From: Azospirillum brasilense
Lineage (GTDB): Bacteria; Pseudomonadota; Alphaproteobacteria; Azospirillales; Azospirillaceae
Length of the DNA stretch: 64,000 nucleotides
Assembly (NCBI RefSeq): GCF_005222205.1
Contig: NZ_CP032345.1
Coordinates: 65,001-129,000, forward strand
Direction: 5' to 3'
The position numbers and the translations under genes are program-made. The notes below the pieces were generated by a model. The model was not told where the DNA came from and ran no database searches. It saw nothing but the letters and a program-made list of their open reading frames with translations. Positions 36,936 through 45,397 of the stretch are shown here, one piece after another; within the stretch, counting starts at the first letter, position 1; each line of letters begins with the position of its first letter.

Positions 36936-37043
36936 AGCGGATTGCAATCCGCTTTGGACCGCGCCGGCGGTCCCGGTCGCACATGCGACCGGAGCCCGCC
37001 GGCGAATGAGGCGCTATGAGTCTAAAGCGAACGGAAGTTCGCT
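36934..37043. repeat. Intergenic palindromic mosaic
   Basis: Four inverted repeats in 110 bases. The first is a 22-base perfect palindrome with arms AAAGCGGATT (36934-36943) and AATCCGCTTT (36946-36955), which overlaps the stop of the preceding gene. The second is CCGGTCGCA (36973-36981) with TGCGACCGG (36984-36992). It is nested inside the third, CGCCGGCGG (36962-36970) with CCGCCGGCG (36996-37004). The fourth is AGCGAAC (37026-37032) with GTTCGCT (37037-37043). This looks like a REP/BIME-type element, and may also end transcription between convergent genes. Confidence 0.6.
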
Positions 37044-37083
37044 GTAAGGATCCCCTGCCCCATTTTTCCTTGGGCCCCCAAGG

Positions 37084-37884
37084 TCAAAGCTCGATGACGA
37101 GCCCGTCATAGGCGGGCTCGACGCCGGCGGGCAGCAGCCGGCGGAGCGTGTCGTAATCCATGGTCTGGTCCATGTGCGTCAGGTAGGCCCGCTCGGGGCG
37201 CACCCGCGCGATCCATTCCAGCGTCAGGGCGAGATGGGCATGGACCGGGTGCGGCGGTTCGATCCGTGCGCAGTCGACCACCCACACCTCGACGCCCTCC
37301 AACGCCGCGAAGGCGTCTTCATCCAATCTCACAACATCGGTCGAATAGGCAAATTTATCAAAGCGATAGCCAAGGGTCTTCAGATAACCATGATCCTGCT
37401 CGAAGGGCACGATCCGGTGACCGCGCACCTCGAACGGGCCTTCCACGGCGCGAGGCGTCAACACCGGGCGGTAAAAGGGATCGCCGGGGCGAAGAGGCTC
37501 GAAGCAATAGCCGAAACGCCGCTCCAGCTCGGCCAGATCATCGGCGCTGCCAAAGGCGTCGATGGGCGCGTGCATGGCGCGGCACAGTTCCCTGAGTTCG
37601 TCGATGCCATGGGAGTGGTCGGCGTGCTGGTGCGTCCAGAGCACAGCGTCGAGCCGCCGCACATCGGCGTTGAGAAGCTGCTGGCGAAGGTCCGGCGAGG
37701 TGTCGACCAGGACGCTGACCTCACCACCCTGCCCGGCCCCCTCCTGTTCCCACTCCACCAGGATGGACGGGCGCATCCGGTGGTTCCTGGGGTTCGCCGG
37801 GTCGCAGGACCCCCAGCCGAGACCGATCACGGGCACGCCCCGCGATCCGCCGCAGCCGAGGATCGTGACCCGCTGGCCGGTCAT
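37084..37884 (-). CDS. MBL-fold metallo-hydrolase, PhnP-like
   Basis: A 266-residue metallo-beta-lactamase fold protein. The zinc motif is LWTHQHADHSHGIDELR (HxHxDH, about 82-98); later ligands are in FEQDHG, YSTDV and LTHMDQT. The opening VTILGCGGSRGVPVIG is typical of PhnP-like phosphodiesterases. The start overlaps the tatD stop by four bases, the last link of a long leftward operon. Substrate unknown. Confidence 0.85.
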   Translation of the reverse strand: MTGQRVTILGCGGSRGVPVIGLGWGSCDPANPRNHRMRPSILVEWEQEGAGQGGEVSVLVDTSPDLRQQLLNADVRRLDAVLWTHQHADHSHGIDELRELCRAMHAPIDAFGSADDLAELERRFGYCFEPLRPGDPFYRPVLTPRAVEGPFEVRGHRIVPFEQDHGYLKTLGYRFDKFAYSTDVVRLDEDAFAALEGVEVWVVDCARIEPPHPVHAHLALTLEWIARVRPERAYLTHMDQTMDYDTLRRLLPAGVEPAYDGLVIEL

Positions 37885-38678
37885 GCAGCGACCTGTTGGC
37901 CCGTGCCGGCACGGGGAAACAGGCGGAAGAAGTTGTCCGTTGAAATCCGGGCCAGATCCGCCGCGTCCACGCCCTTGACCCCGGCGACGCAGGCCGCGGT
38001 GTGGGCGACGTAGGCCGGCTCGTTGCGCTTGCCGCGGAAGGGCACCGGCGCCAGATAGGGCGCGTCCGTCTCCACCAGAATCCGGTCCAGCGGAACGTCC
38101 TTCACGATGGCGCGGAGGTCCTCAGACTTCTTGAAGGTGACGATCCCGGACAGGGAGATGTAGAAACCGAAATCCAAAGCCTCTTCAGCGAGTTGCCGAC
38201 CGGAGCTGAAGCAGTGCAGCAAGCCGTTGACCGGCTGCCCGGCGGCTTCCTCGCGGACGATCTGCATGGTGTCGTCGTCGGCGTCGCGGGTGTGAACGAT
38301 CAGCGGCAGCCCGGTGTCCAGGCTGGCCCGGATGTGCCGGCGGAAGCACTCCTGCTGAATGTCGCGCGGGCTCTTGTCGTAGAAGTAGTCCAGCCCGGTC
38401 TCGCCCAGCCCGATCACCTTCGGGTGCTTCGACAGTTCGACGAGGCGCTCGACGCTCACCCCGTCGATCTCCGCCGCCGCCTGGTGTGGGTGAACGCCGA
38501 GGGAGCACAGAACGTCGTCGTACCGTTCGGCGACCGCCAGGATGCGGTCGAAGCGTGACAGGTAGGTGCAGATGGTCACCATCCGCCCCACCCCCGCCTG
38601 CCGGGCGCGGTCGACGACCGCGTCCAGCTCCTCGGCGAAATCGGGAAAGTCGAGATGGCAGTGGCTATCGACCAGCAT
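37881..38678 (-). CDS. tatD: TatD family metal-dependent hydrolase
   Basis: A 265-residue TIM-barrel hydrolase. LVDSHCHLDF (about 2-11) holds the first metal histidines, GLGETGLDY a metal Glu, LIVHTRDADDDT a histidine, LLHCFSSG another, and ILVETDAPYLAPVPFRGKRN the catalytic Asp and end motif. TatD proteins are DNases or D-aminoacyl hydrolases. It lies six bases from the metG stop, and overlaps the next gene, as in many bacteria where tatD follows metG. Confidence 0.92.
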   Translation of the reverse strand: MLVDSHCHLDFPDFAEELDAVVDRARQAGVGRMVTICTYLSRFDRILAVAERYDDVLCSLGVHPHQAAAEIDGVSVERLVELSKHPKVIGLGETGLDYFYDKSPRDIQQECFRRHIRASLDTGLPLIVHTRDADDDTMQIVREEAAGQPVNGLLHCFSSGRQLAEEALDFGFYISLSGIVTFKKSEDLRAIVKDVPLDRILVETDAPYLAPVPFRGKRNEPAYVAHTAACVAGVKGVDAADLARISTDNFFRLFPRAGTGQQVAA

Positions 38679-38684
38679 CGTTCG

Positions 38685-40235
38685 TCAGCTCTTCGCTTCG
38701 TCCACGTAGCGCGGGAACACGCCCTGAGGCGTCGGCAGCGGCGTGCCGGGGACCAGCGCCCCACCCGCCCCCAGCCGGTCGAACCCGCGGGCCTCCGGCC
38801 CTTGCGCCAGCTGGTCCAGGATCCTAGCCGAGGCTTCCGGCATGATCGGCTGGGTCAGGATGGCGAGATGGCGGATGGTCTCGGCCAGCACATACAGCAC
38901 CGTGGCCATGCGCGCCGGATCGGTCTTCTTCAGCGCCCAGGGCGCCTGCTCGTCCACATAGCGGTTGCCGTCGCCGATCACCGCCCAGATGGCGTCCAGC
39001 GCCTTGTGGAAGGACTGCGACTGGATCTCCGCCCGCACGATCGGCAACAGGTTGCGGGCGGCGCCGAGCAGGGCCTCGTCGGCCTCGGTGAAGGCGCCCG
39101 GCTGCGGCACGGCGGCCCCGCAGTTCTTGCCGATCATCGACAGCGAGCGCTGCACGAGGTTCCCATAATCGTTGGCGAGGTTGCCGTTGATCCGCTGGAC
39201 CATCTGCTTGTGCGAGAAGTCGCCGTCGTTGCCGAAGGGCACCTCGCGCAGCAGGAAGTAGCGGGTCTGGTCCAGGCCGTAGGTGTTGACCAGCGTCTCC
39301 GGCGCGATGACGTTGCCCAGCGACTTCGACATCTTCTGGCCTTCGATGGTCCACCAGCCGTGCGCGAAGACGCGCTTGGGCGGGGCCAGCTTGGCGGCCA
39401 TCAGGAAGGCCGGCCAGTAGACGGCGTGGAAGCGCAGGATGTCCTTGCCGACCATGTGCAGGTTGGCCGGCCAGTATTTGGCGTACGCGCCGCCCTCGTC
39501 CGGGAAGCCGACCGCGGTGATGTAGTTGGCCAGGGCGTCCAGCCACACATACATGATGTGGTCGGGATTGCCGGGCACCGGAATGCCCCACTTGAAGGTG
39601 GTGCGGCTGACCGACAGGTCCTTCAGCCCCGACTTGACGAAGGCGACGACCTCGTTGCGCTTGCCGGCCGGGGCGATGAAGTCCGGGTTCTGCTCGTAGA
39701 ACTCCAGCAGGCGGTCCTGCCAGGCCGAGAGGCGGAAGAAGTAGGAGGGCTCCTCCACCCACTCGCACTCGGCGCCGGTCGGGGCGATCTTCTTGCCCGA
39801 CGGCGACGTGGTCAGTTCGTCCTCGCCGTAGAAGGCCTCGTCGCGCACCGAGTACCAGCCGGCGTAGCTGCCGAGATAGATCTCGCCGGCCGACTCCAGG
39901 CGGCGCCACAGTTCCTGCACCGACGCGATGTGCCGCGGCTCGGTCGTGCGGATGAAGTCGTCGTTGGAGAAGTTCATCAGCGAGACGAGGTCGCGGAAGT
40001 TCTTCGACACGCGGTCGGTGAACTCCTGGGGCGCGACGCCGGCGTTCATGGCGGATTTCTCCACCTTCTGGCCGTGCTCGTCGGTGCCGGTGAGGAACTT
40101 CACGTCATAGCCGTCCAGCCGCATGAAGCGGGCCAGCACGTCGCAGGCGAGCGTGGTGTACGCGTGCCCGATGTGCGGCACGTCGTTCACGTAATAGATC
40201 GGAGTCGTCAGGTAGAAGGTCTTCGACCCGGTCAT
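38685..40235 (-). CDS. metG: Methionine--tRNA ligase
   Basis: A 516-residue class I aminoacyl-tRNA synthetase. The HIGH motif is in YYVNDVPHIGHAYTT (about 13-27), and the KMSKS loop in GQKMSKSLGN near 308. Its length and the lack of a four-cysteine zinc knuckle fit the short MetG type. It lies between holB and tatD in a leftward operon. Confidence 0.96.
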   Translation of the reverse strand: MTGSKTFYLTTPIYYVNDVPHIGHAYTTLACDVLARFMRLDGYDVKFLTGTDEHGQKVEKSAMNAGVAPQEFTDRVSKNFRDLVSLMNFSNDDFIRTTEPRHIASVQELWRRLESAGEIYLGSYAGWYSVRDEAFYGEDELTTSPSGKKIAPTGAECEWVEEPSYFFRLSAWQDRLLEFYEQNPDFIAPAGKRNEVVAFVKSGLKDLSVSRTTFKWGIPVPGNPDHIMYVWLDALANYITAVGFPDEGGAYAKYWPANLHMVGKDILRFHAVYWPAFLMAAKLAPPKRVFAHGWWTIEGQKMSKSLGNVIAPETLVNTYGLDQTRYFLLREVPFGNDGDFSHKQMVQRINGNLANDYGNLVQRSLSMIGKNCGAAVPQPGAFTEADEALLGAARNLLPIVRAEIQSQSFHKALDAIWAVIGDGNRYVDEQAPWALKKTDPARMATVLYVLAETIRHLAILTQPIMPEASARILDQLAQGPEARGFDRLGAGGALVPGTPLPTPQGVFPRYVDEAKS

Positions 40236-40307
40236 GTCAGAGGCTCTCCCGAGAATGCGCCGGCCCGGCGCGTCGCCGGCCCGGGTGGGCGTGTTGTGTC
40301 GTCCGTG

Positions 40308-41426
40308 TTAAGTAGCAGCCGCTTCCAGCGTCGCCAAGGCGTTCAGGACCACCTGTTTGCGGTCGAGGTTGGCGGATTCCGCACGGGCGAAGTGGCGTTG
40401 GACCTTTTCCCACACCTCCACCCAACGTTCAAGGCCGCGGGCGTTGGCCAGGCGGGTCATCAGGGCGGCCTCGCCGGCCACCACCTCCGCCGGCCATGCC
40501 CCGCGGGCCAGCGACCGGACGAAGCGGGCCAGCCACCAGACGAGCAGGTCGGTGGCCGTCTCGTACAGACCATCGTCCTGCTTGCGGGTCAGCTTGTCGC
40601 CGAAGGCGTGGGCGGCGGTGATGTCCAGTCGCGGCAGGGTGCCGAGCAGACCGATCAGTTCCCGGTAGAGGTCGAGCCCGCCGGCCTCGGCCAGCCCGAT
40701 GGCCCGCCCGATGCTGCCCTCCGCCAGCCGGGCGAGCGCCGCCCGGTCCTCGTCGCCGAGGTCAGGGCGATGCTGGACCAACAGGTTGAGGACCGTTTCC
40801 TCAGGAAGTGGTTGAAGCGTCAGCTTGCGGCAGCGGGAGCGGATGGTGGGCAGCATGCCGCCGGGGTTGTCGCTGACCAGAAGCAGCAGAGCGCCCGGCG
40901 GCGGCTCCTCCAGAATCTTGAGAATGGCGTTCAAGCCACTGAGATTCATGCGGTCCGCGCCGTCGATCACAGCCACGCGCCAGCCGCCCTCGGCGGCGGT
41001 CTTGCGCAGGAACGGGCCGATCTTGCGCACATCGTCCACGGCGATGTCGCGCTTCAGCCGGTCGCGCTTTTCGTCGCGTTGGCGCTCGACGGTCAGCAGG
41101 TCGGCGTGCCCGCCCGAGGCGACGCGGCGGAAGACCGGGGCGTCCGGGGACAGCGCCAGCGAGGCGGGTGGCGGCGGTGCGCCGAACAGGCCGGCGTCCG
41201 GCGGCTCGTGCCCCTGGGACAGGACGAAGCGGGCGAAGCGGAAGGCCAGGGTCGCCTTGCCGATCCCCGGCGGGCCGCCGATCAGCCAGGCGTGCGGCAG
41301 CCGCCCGGAGTTCCAGGCGTCGAGCAGCAAGCGCTCGGCGTCGTCATGGCCGGTCAGCTCGGGGTTGCGGCGCGGGGCGAGGGCATCCTCCTCCGCGACC
41401 GGTTCGGGCGCGCGGGCGCGGCTCAC
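40308..41426 (-). CDS. holB: DNA polymerase III subunit delta'
   Basis: A 372-residue clamp loader subunit. The P-loop region is GGPPGIGKATLAFRFA (about 50-65), with ILKILEEPPPG and the arginine-finger SRC motif in TIRSRCRKL. The GTG start at 41426 follows the tmk stop after one base. The tmk-holB pair is common in bacteria. It assembles with DnaX and HolA to load the sliding clamp. Confidence 0.94.
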   Translation of the reverse strand: MSRARAPEPVAEEDALAPRRNPELTGHDDAERLLLDAWNSGRLPHAWLIGGPPGIGKATLAFRFARFVLSQGHEPPDAGLFGAPPPPASLALSPDAPVFRRVASGGHADLLTVERQRDEKRDRLKRDIAVDDVRKIGPFLRKTAAEGGWRVAVIDGADRMNLSGLNAILKILEEPPPGALLLLVSDNPGGMLPTIRSRCRKLTLQPLPEETVLNLLVQHRPDLGDEDRAALARLAEGSIGRAIGLAEAGGLDLYRELIGLLGTLPRLDITAAHAFGDKLTRKQDDGLYETATDLLVWWLARFVRSLARGAWPAEVVAGEAALMTRLANARGLERWVEVWEKVQRHFARAESANLDRKQVVLNALATLEAAAT

Positions 41427-41427
41427 C

Positions 41428-42060
41428 TCAGGACGCTCCCAGACGGCGGGTCACCGCGTCCAGAATGGCCGCCTGCACCGCTTCGACGGGGTGTCCGGCG
41501 TCGACGAGCACGCAGCGCTCCGGCTCCCGCGCGGCGATGTCGAGGAAGCCGTCGCGCAGACGGTGGTGGAAGGCGACGTCCATGCGCTCGTAGCGGTCCT
41601 CCCCGCCGCGGCGGGCGGCGGCGCGGGCCAGCCCATCCTCCACCGGCAGGTCGAGGATCAGCGTCAGGTCGGGCCGGAAGTCGCCCAGGGCCGTGGCCTG
41701 GAGCGTGGCGACCAGATCGCGCCCCAGCCCCAGCCCATAGCCCTGATAGGCCATGGTGCTGTCGAAGAAGCGGTCGCAGATGACCCAGTGCCCGGCCTCC
41801 AGCGCCGGCCAGACGGTGCGCTCCAGATGGTCGCGGCGGGCGGCGGTGTGCAGCAGCGCCTCGGTCACCGGCCCCCAGCGCCCGGTTTCGCCTGAGACCA
41901 GCAGGCCGCGGATCTCTTCCGCACCCGGCGAGCCGCCGGGCTCGCGGGTCAGCACGACCCGCTTCCCCCAACCGATCAGCGCGTCGGCGAGCAGGCGGAT
42001 CTGGGTGGTCTTGCCCGCCCCTTCGCCGCCCTCCAGCGTGATGAACCGCCCGCGCGTCAT
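41428..42060 (-). CDS. tmk: Thymidylate kinase
   Basis: A 210-residue kinase that makes dTDP from dTMP. The P-loop is FITLEGGEGAGKTTQIR (about 6-22), then LTREPGGSPGAEEIR with the catalytic Arg, and VICDRFFDSTMAYQGYG, the DR(Y/F) motif. ARRGGEDRYERMD forms the lid. It sits between dacA and holB in the leftward operon. Confidence 0.95.
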   Translation of the reverse strand: MTRGRFITLEGGEGAGKTTQIRLLADALIGWGKRVVLTREPGGSPGAEEIRGLLVSGETGRWGPVTEALLHTAARRDHLERTVWPALEAGHWVICDRFFDSTMAYQGYGLGLGRDLVATLQATALGDFRPDLTLILDLPVEDGLARAAARRGGEDRYERMDVAFHHRLRDGFLDIAAREPERCVLVDAGHPVEAVQAAILDAVTRRLGAS

Positions 42061-42130
42061 GGTCTGCTCCCGATGGTGATGAGGCCCGCCGCTGTCCGGA
42101 TTCCGGCGGTGACGGGCCGGCTTACACCAA

Positions 42131-43297
42131 TCAGCTCGCCCCGAAAATGAGGAACTTCGCCGCCGCCAGGGCGCGGCCGACGAAGCCCAGCTTCTCCACG
42201 TCCTGGGCGGCGACCACCGGGAACTCCTTGCCCGGGAAGCCCGGCGCGGAAACCACGACCTTGCCGACCACGTCGCCCTTCTTCACCGGGGCGGCGACCG
42301 GGGCGTTGCTGACCAGCGACACCTTCATGCCGCTGCGGTCGGCGCGGGCCATGGTGACCTTCATGTCCTCCGGCACGGTGACCGGAACGCTGTCCTGCGC
42401 GCCCAGCCAGAGCGGCACCTGATCCACCGTCTCGCCGGCCTTGAACAGGGCATAGGTGGCGAATTCGCGGAAGCCCCACTCGATCAGCCGGGCCGATTCG
42501 TCGGCGCGGGCCTGCATGTTCGGCAGCCCGTTGACCACCAGGATGAGACGGCGCCCTTCCCGCTCCGCTGAGGCGGTCAGGCCGTAGCCGCCGGCCTCGG
42601 TGTGGCCGGTCTTCATGCCGTCCACGTCCATGCCGCGGTAGAGCAGCGGGTTGCGATTGCCCTGGTTGATCCCGTGGTATTTGAACTCCCGGATCGAGTA
42701 GTAGTGGTAGTATTCCGGGAAGTCCTTGATCAGATGCTCGGCCAGGACCGCGAGATCGCGGGCGGTCATGTAGTGATTCGGGTCCGGCCAGCCCGTCGCG
42801 TTGGTCAGGTTGGTGTCCTTCAGCCCCAACTCGCGGGCGCGCTTGTTCATGCGCTCGGCGAAGGCCGATTCGGAGCCGGCGAGACCTTCGGCGAAGACGA
42901 TGCAGGCGTCGTTGCCCGACTGCACGATCACGCCCTTGATGAGGTCGTCGACCTTGATGTTGTTGTGCAGCTCCACGAACATCTTGGAGCCCTGCATCCG
43001 CCACGCGCGTTCCGACACCGGCAGCGTGCTCTCCAGCGTCAGCCGGCCCTCCTTGATCGAATCGAAGACCATGTACATCGTCATGATCTTGCTCATCGAG
43101 GACGGCGCCATGCGCTGATCCGGGTTCTTCTCGAACAGCACGGTGTTCGAGGTGATATCGACCAGGATCGCCTGCTTGGCGATGGTTTCGATGCTGGCGG
43201 CGTGAGCCACCGGCCCCACCCCCGCCGCGAACAGCGCGACCGCAAGGCCCATGGCGAAACGGGTGCGGGCAACGCGGGTGCGGACGACAGCGACCAT
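42131..43297 (-). CDS. dacA: D-alanyl-D-alanine carboxypeptidase (penicillin-binding protein)
   Basis: A 388-residue exported PBP5/6-like enzyme that trims the terminal D-Ala of peptidoglycan stem peptides. The signal peptide ends near AHA-AS (about 33). Active-site motifs are SMSK (Ser67, Lys70), SGN (126-128) and KTG (228-230). A C-terminal beta domain and tail would place it on the membrane. The ATG at 43297 is chosen because GGGAGTT lies upstream and a signal peptide follows. It lies between rlpA and tmk. Confidence 0.93.
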   Translation of the reverse strand: MVAVVRTRVARTRFAMGLAVALFAAGVGPVAHAASIETIAKQAILVDITSNTVLFEKNPDQRMAPSSMSKIMTMYMVFDSIKEGRLTLESTLPVSERAWRMQGSKMFVELHNNIKVDDLIKGVIVQSGNDACIVFAEGLAGSESAFAERMNKRARELGLKDTNLTNATGWPDPNHYMTARDLAVLAEHLIKDFPEYYHYYSIREFKYHGINQGNRNPLLYRGMDVDGMKTGHTEAGGYGLTASAEREGRRLILVVNGLPNMQARADESARLIEWGFREFATYALFKAGETVDQVPLWLGAQDSVPVTVPEDMKVTMARADRSGMKVSLVSNAPVAAPVKKGDVVGKVVVSAPGFPGKEFPVVAAQDVEKLGFVGRALAAAKFLIFGAS

Positions 43298-43386
43298 GAC
43301 AACTCCCTTCGAAACGCGGACTGGACAAGACGTGAAACGGAACGAGGCCCGACATCGGGCCAAGCTTGGACTGGGCTCGCGGGTGA

Positions 43387-44331
43387 TCAATCAACCACGA
43401 TTTTGGCGTCGGTAAGGCCGGCTTGGAGGATCTGGTTCAAAACGGCGTCGGCAGACTCCACGCTGGCCAGCGGCCCCACCCTCACCCGCTGCAGCCGCTG
43501 CCGTCCGGCGACCGTCTGGGTGACCTGCGCCTGTTGGCCGAGCGAGGCCAGACGGGCGCGCACGCGGGTGACGTTGTCCGAACTGCCGAAGGCGCCGACC
43601 TGCACGTAGATCTGCTCGTAGGGCTTCACCGGAAGTTCGGCGACCACGGGGGCGGGAACGAAGCGCCCGTCCACCATGTCGCCGGCCACCGTCGCGGGCG
43701 GCGGCACCGGGGCGCGGGTGACCGCGGCGGGAGTCGCGCGGGCGGTGCCGTCGACCTCCACCGAGCCGCGCGGGGCGGCCTTCGGGGGCGGGCCGTCCAG
43801 TTCCGCCAGCATCGGGGCCGGTGTGCCCTGGCGGGCCGCGGCGGCGACCGCGCGGCTTTCCTCCGCCAGAATCTGCACGCGCACCTTGGCCGTGCCCGTG
43901 CCTTCGAACCCCAGCAATTGCGCGCCGCGCCGCGACATGTCGATGATTCGCCCGTTGGCGTAGGGGCCGCGGTCGTTGATGCGAACAACCAGCGACCGGC
44001 CGTTGTCGAGATTGGTGACGCGCACGAGGCTTGGCATGGGCAAGGTCTTGTGCGCGGCCGTCAGCTCATTTTGGTCGTAAACCTCGCCATTGGCGGTGAC
44101 CTTTTGGTGGAATCCCGGCCCATACCAGGAGGCGATCCCGGTTTCGCTGTAGGAGTAATCCTCGGCGGGATAGTACCAGACGCCATTGACCTGATAGGGC
44201 TTGCCGACCTTGTAGACGCCGCTGCGCGGCAGTCCGGACGGCGATGGCGCGGAGGGCGCGGAGGCGCAGGCGGCGAGAGTCAGCGCCCCTGCGAGCACGA
44301 CCGCCCCCCTCAGCATATGCGCGCGTCGCAT
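43387..44331 (-). CDS. rlpA: Septal ring lytic transglycosylase RlpA family lipoprotein
   Basis: A 314-residue protein. The signal ends in a lipobox LAAC (Cys about 22). The double-psi beta-barrel has GIASWYGPGFHQKVTANGEV (about 65-84), AAHKTLPM and VVRINDRGPYANGRIIDMSR. A Pro/Ala-rich linker leads to a C-terminal SPOR domain (IYVQVGAFGSSDNVTRVRAR, about 240-260) that binds denuded glycan at the septum. Its place before dacA suggests joint work on the cell wall. Confidence 0.94.
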   Translation of the reverse strand: MRRAHMLRGAVVLAGALTLAACASAPSAPSPSGLPRSGVYKVGKPYQVNGVWYYPAEDYSYSETGIASWYGPGFHQKVTANGEVYDQNELTAAHKTLPMPSLVRVTNLDNGRSLVVRINDRGPYANGRIIDMSRRGAQLLGFEGTGTAKVRVQILAEESRAVAAAARQGTPAPMLAELDGPPPKAAPRGSVEVDGTARATPAAVTRAPVPPPATVAGDMVDGRFVPAPVVAELPVKPYEQIYVQVGAFGSSDNVTRVRARLASLGQQAQVTQTVAGRQRLQRVRVGPLASVESADAVLNQILQAGLTDAKIVVD

Positions 44332-44403
44332 GGCCCCACCCCGCTAAATCTGGTGGCGCCACTCTAGCCGAGTTACCTCCCCGCGCCAACCGCGCAGCGC
44401 CCG

Positions 44404-45237
44404 TCAGGAGCCCGCCGGCGCTGCATCGCGGTCATGGGCGGGCCCCGGAAACAGCGCTTCGGTCCGTCCCATCAGGCGGTAGGCGACGAGGCCGATCCAT
44501 TCGCGGACCGGGTCCTGGAGCGCGTCGATCTGTTTGTCGAACTCGAACCGGAAGAAGGGGCGTCCACCGAAGCGCGTGCGGTAATCCACCGGGTGGGGGA
44601 TCACCTCCCAGCCGATGCGCCGGAAGATGCCGACCGACCGCGGCATGTGCATGGCCGAGGTCACGAGAATCCATCGTTCGCCCGGCTTGGGCTGGACGAT
44701 CCGCTGGCTGAACAGGGCGTTTTCCCAGGTGTTGCGGGACTCGTTCTCATAGGTCACGTGGTCCGGGTCGATTCCGACCTGCCGAAGCGCGCCGCGGACC
44801 GCGAGGTCCTCCCGCAGCTCCAGGGCATCCTGCCCGGCCAGCCGTCCTGAGCCGCCGGAAAAGACCGCGTGCGCCTGGGGATAGCGACGGATCAGTTCGG
44901 CAAAGGCGAGAACGCGCTCCGCCGCGTCGTTGAGGGACGGTTCCCCCCGATCGCGGGTGATTGGAGGATTCACCGCCCCACCCAGCATGATGATTCCGTC
45001 CACCCGCTCCGGCAGGTCGGGACGGGGAAAACGCTCCTCCAACGGCAGCGCCACCCAGGAAGCGATCGGCGTGACCATGACGATGACGAAGCCGACGGTC
45101 ACCGCCACGACCAGCCGCCGCCCCCAGTGGGCCAGACGGCGGGTGAACAGCAGCGTCGTCCCGGCGGTGAGGATCAGCACGAGCAGATTGCCCGGCGAGA
45201 CCAGGAGCCACAGCAGCTTCGACAGCACGAAGGACAA
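44404..45237 (-). CDS. YdcF/ElyC family protein (DUF218)
   Basis: A 277-residue protein with two N-terminal membrane helices (about 3-30 and 40-62) and a DUF218 domain: DGIIMLGGAVNPP, AVFSGGSGRL, YENESRNTWENALFS and LVTSAMHMPRSVGIF. ElyC relatives act in envelope biogenesis through lipid carriers; the enzymatic reaction is not known. Its start faces the rightward chemoreceptor gene. Confidence 0.88.
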   Translation of the reverse strand: MSFVLSKLLWLLVSPGNLLVLILTAGTTLLFTRRLAHWGRRLVVAVTVGFVIVMVTPIASWVALPLEERFPRPDLPERVDGIIMLGGAVNPPITRDRGEPSLNDAAERVLAFAELIRRYPQAHAVFSGGSGRLAGQDALELREDLAVRGALRQVGIDPDHVTYENESRNTWENALFSQRIVQPKPGERWILVTSAMHMPRSVGIFRRIGWEVIPHPVDYRTRFGGRPFFRFEFDKQIDALQDPVREWIGLVAYRLMGRTEALFPGPAHDRDAAPAGS

Positions 45238-45397
45238 CAGCCGACCTCCCCTTTCGATTTTCGGTGGTTTCTAGATACGGATGTTCATCCCCGATGCCCA
45301 GGGGGCGACGGCACGGTAACGAATCCGCCATCAAACCGTAACAGCGGCGTCTTCGGCGGCGGGTAAGGTCCGCGGCGCAACCAAGGATTTTCCGCAT

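Noticed and set aside
38655..41783. A 1042-codon open frame antisense to metG, holB and tmk
   Set aside because: Same cause. It crosses three well-supported genes, and its product has the Arg/Gly/Val/His composition of a shadow frame.
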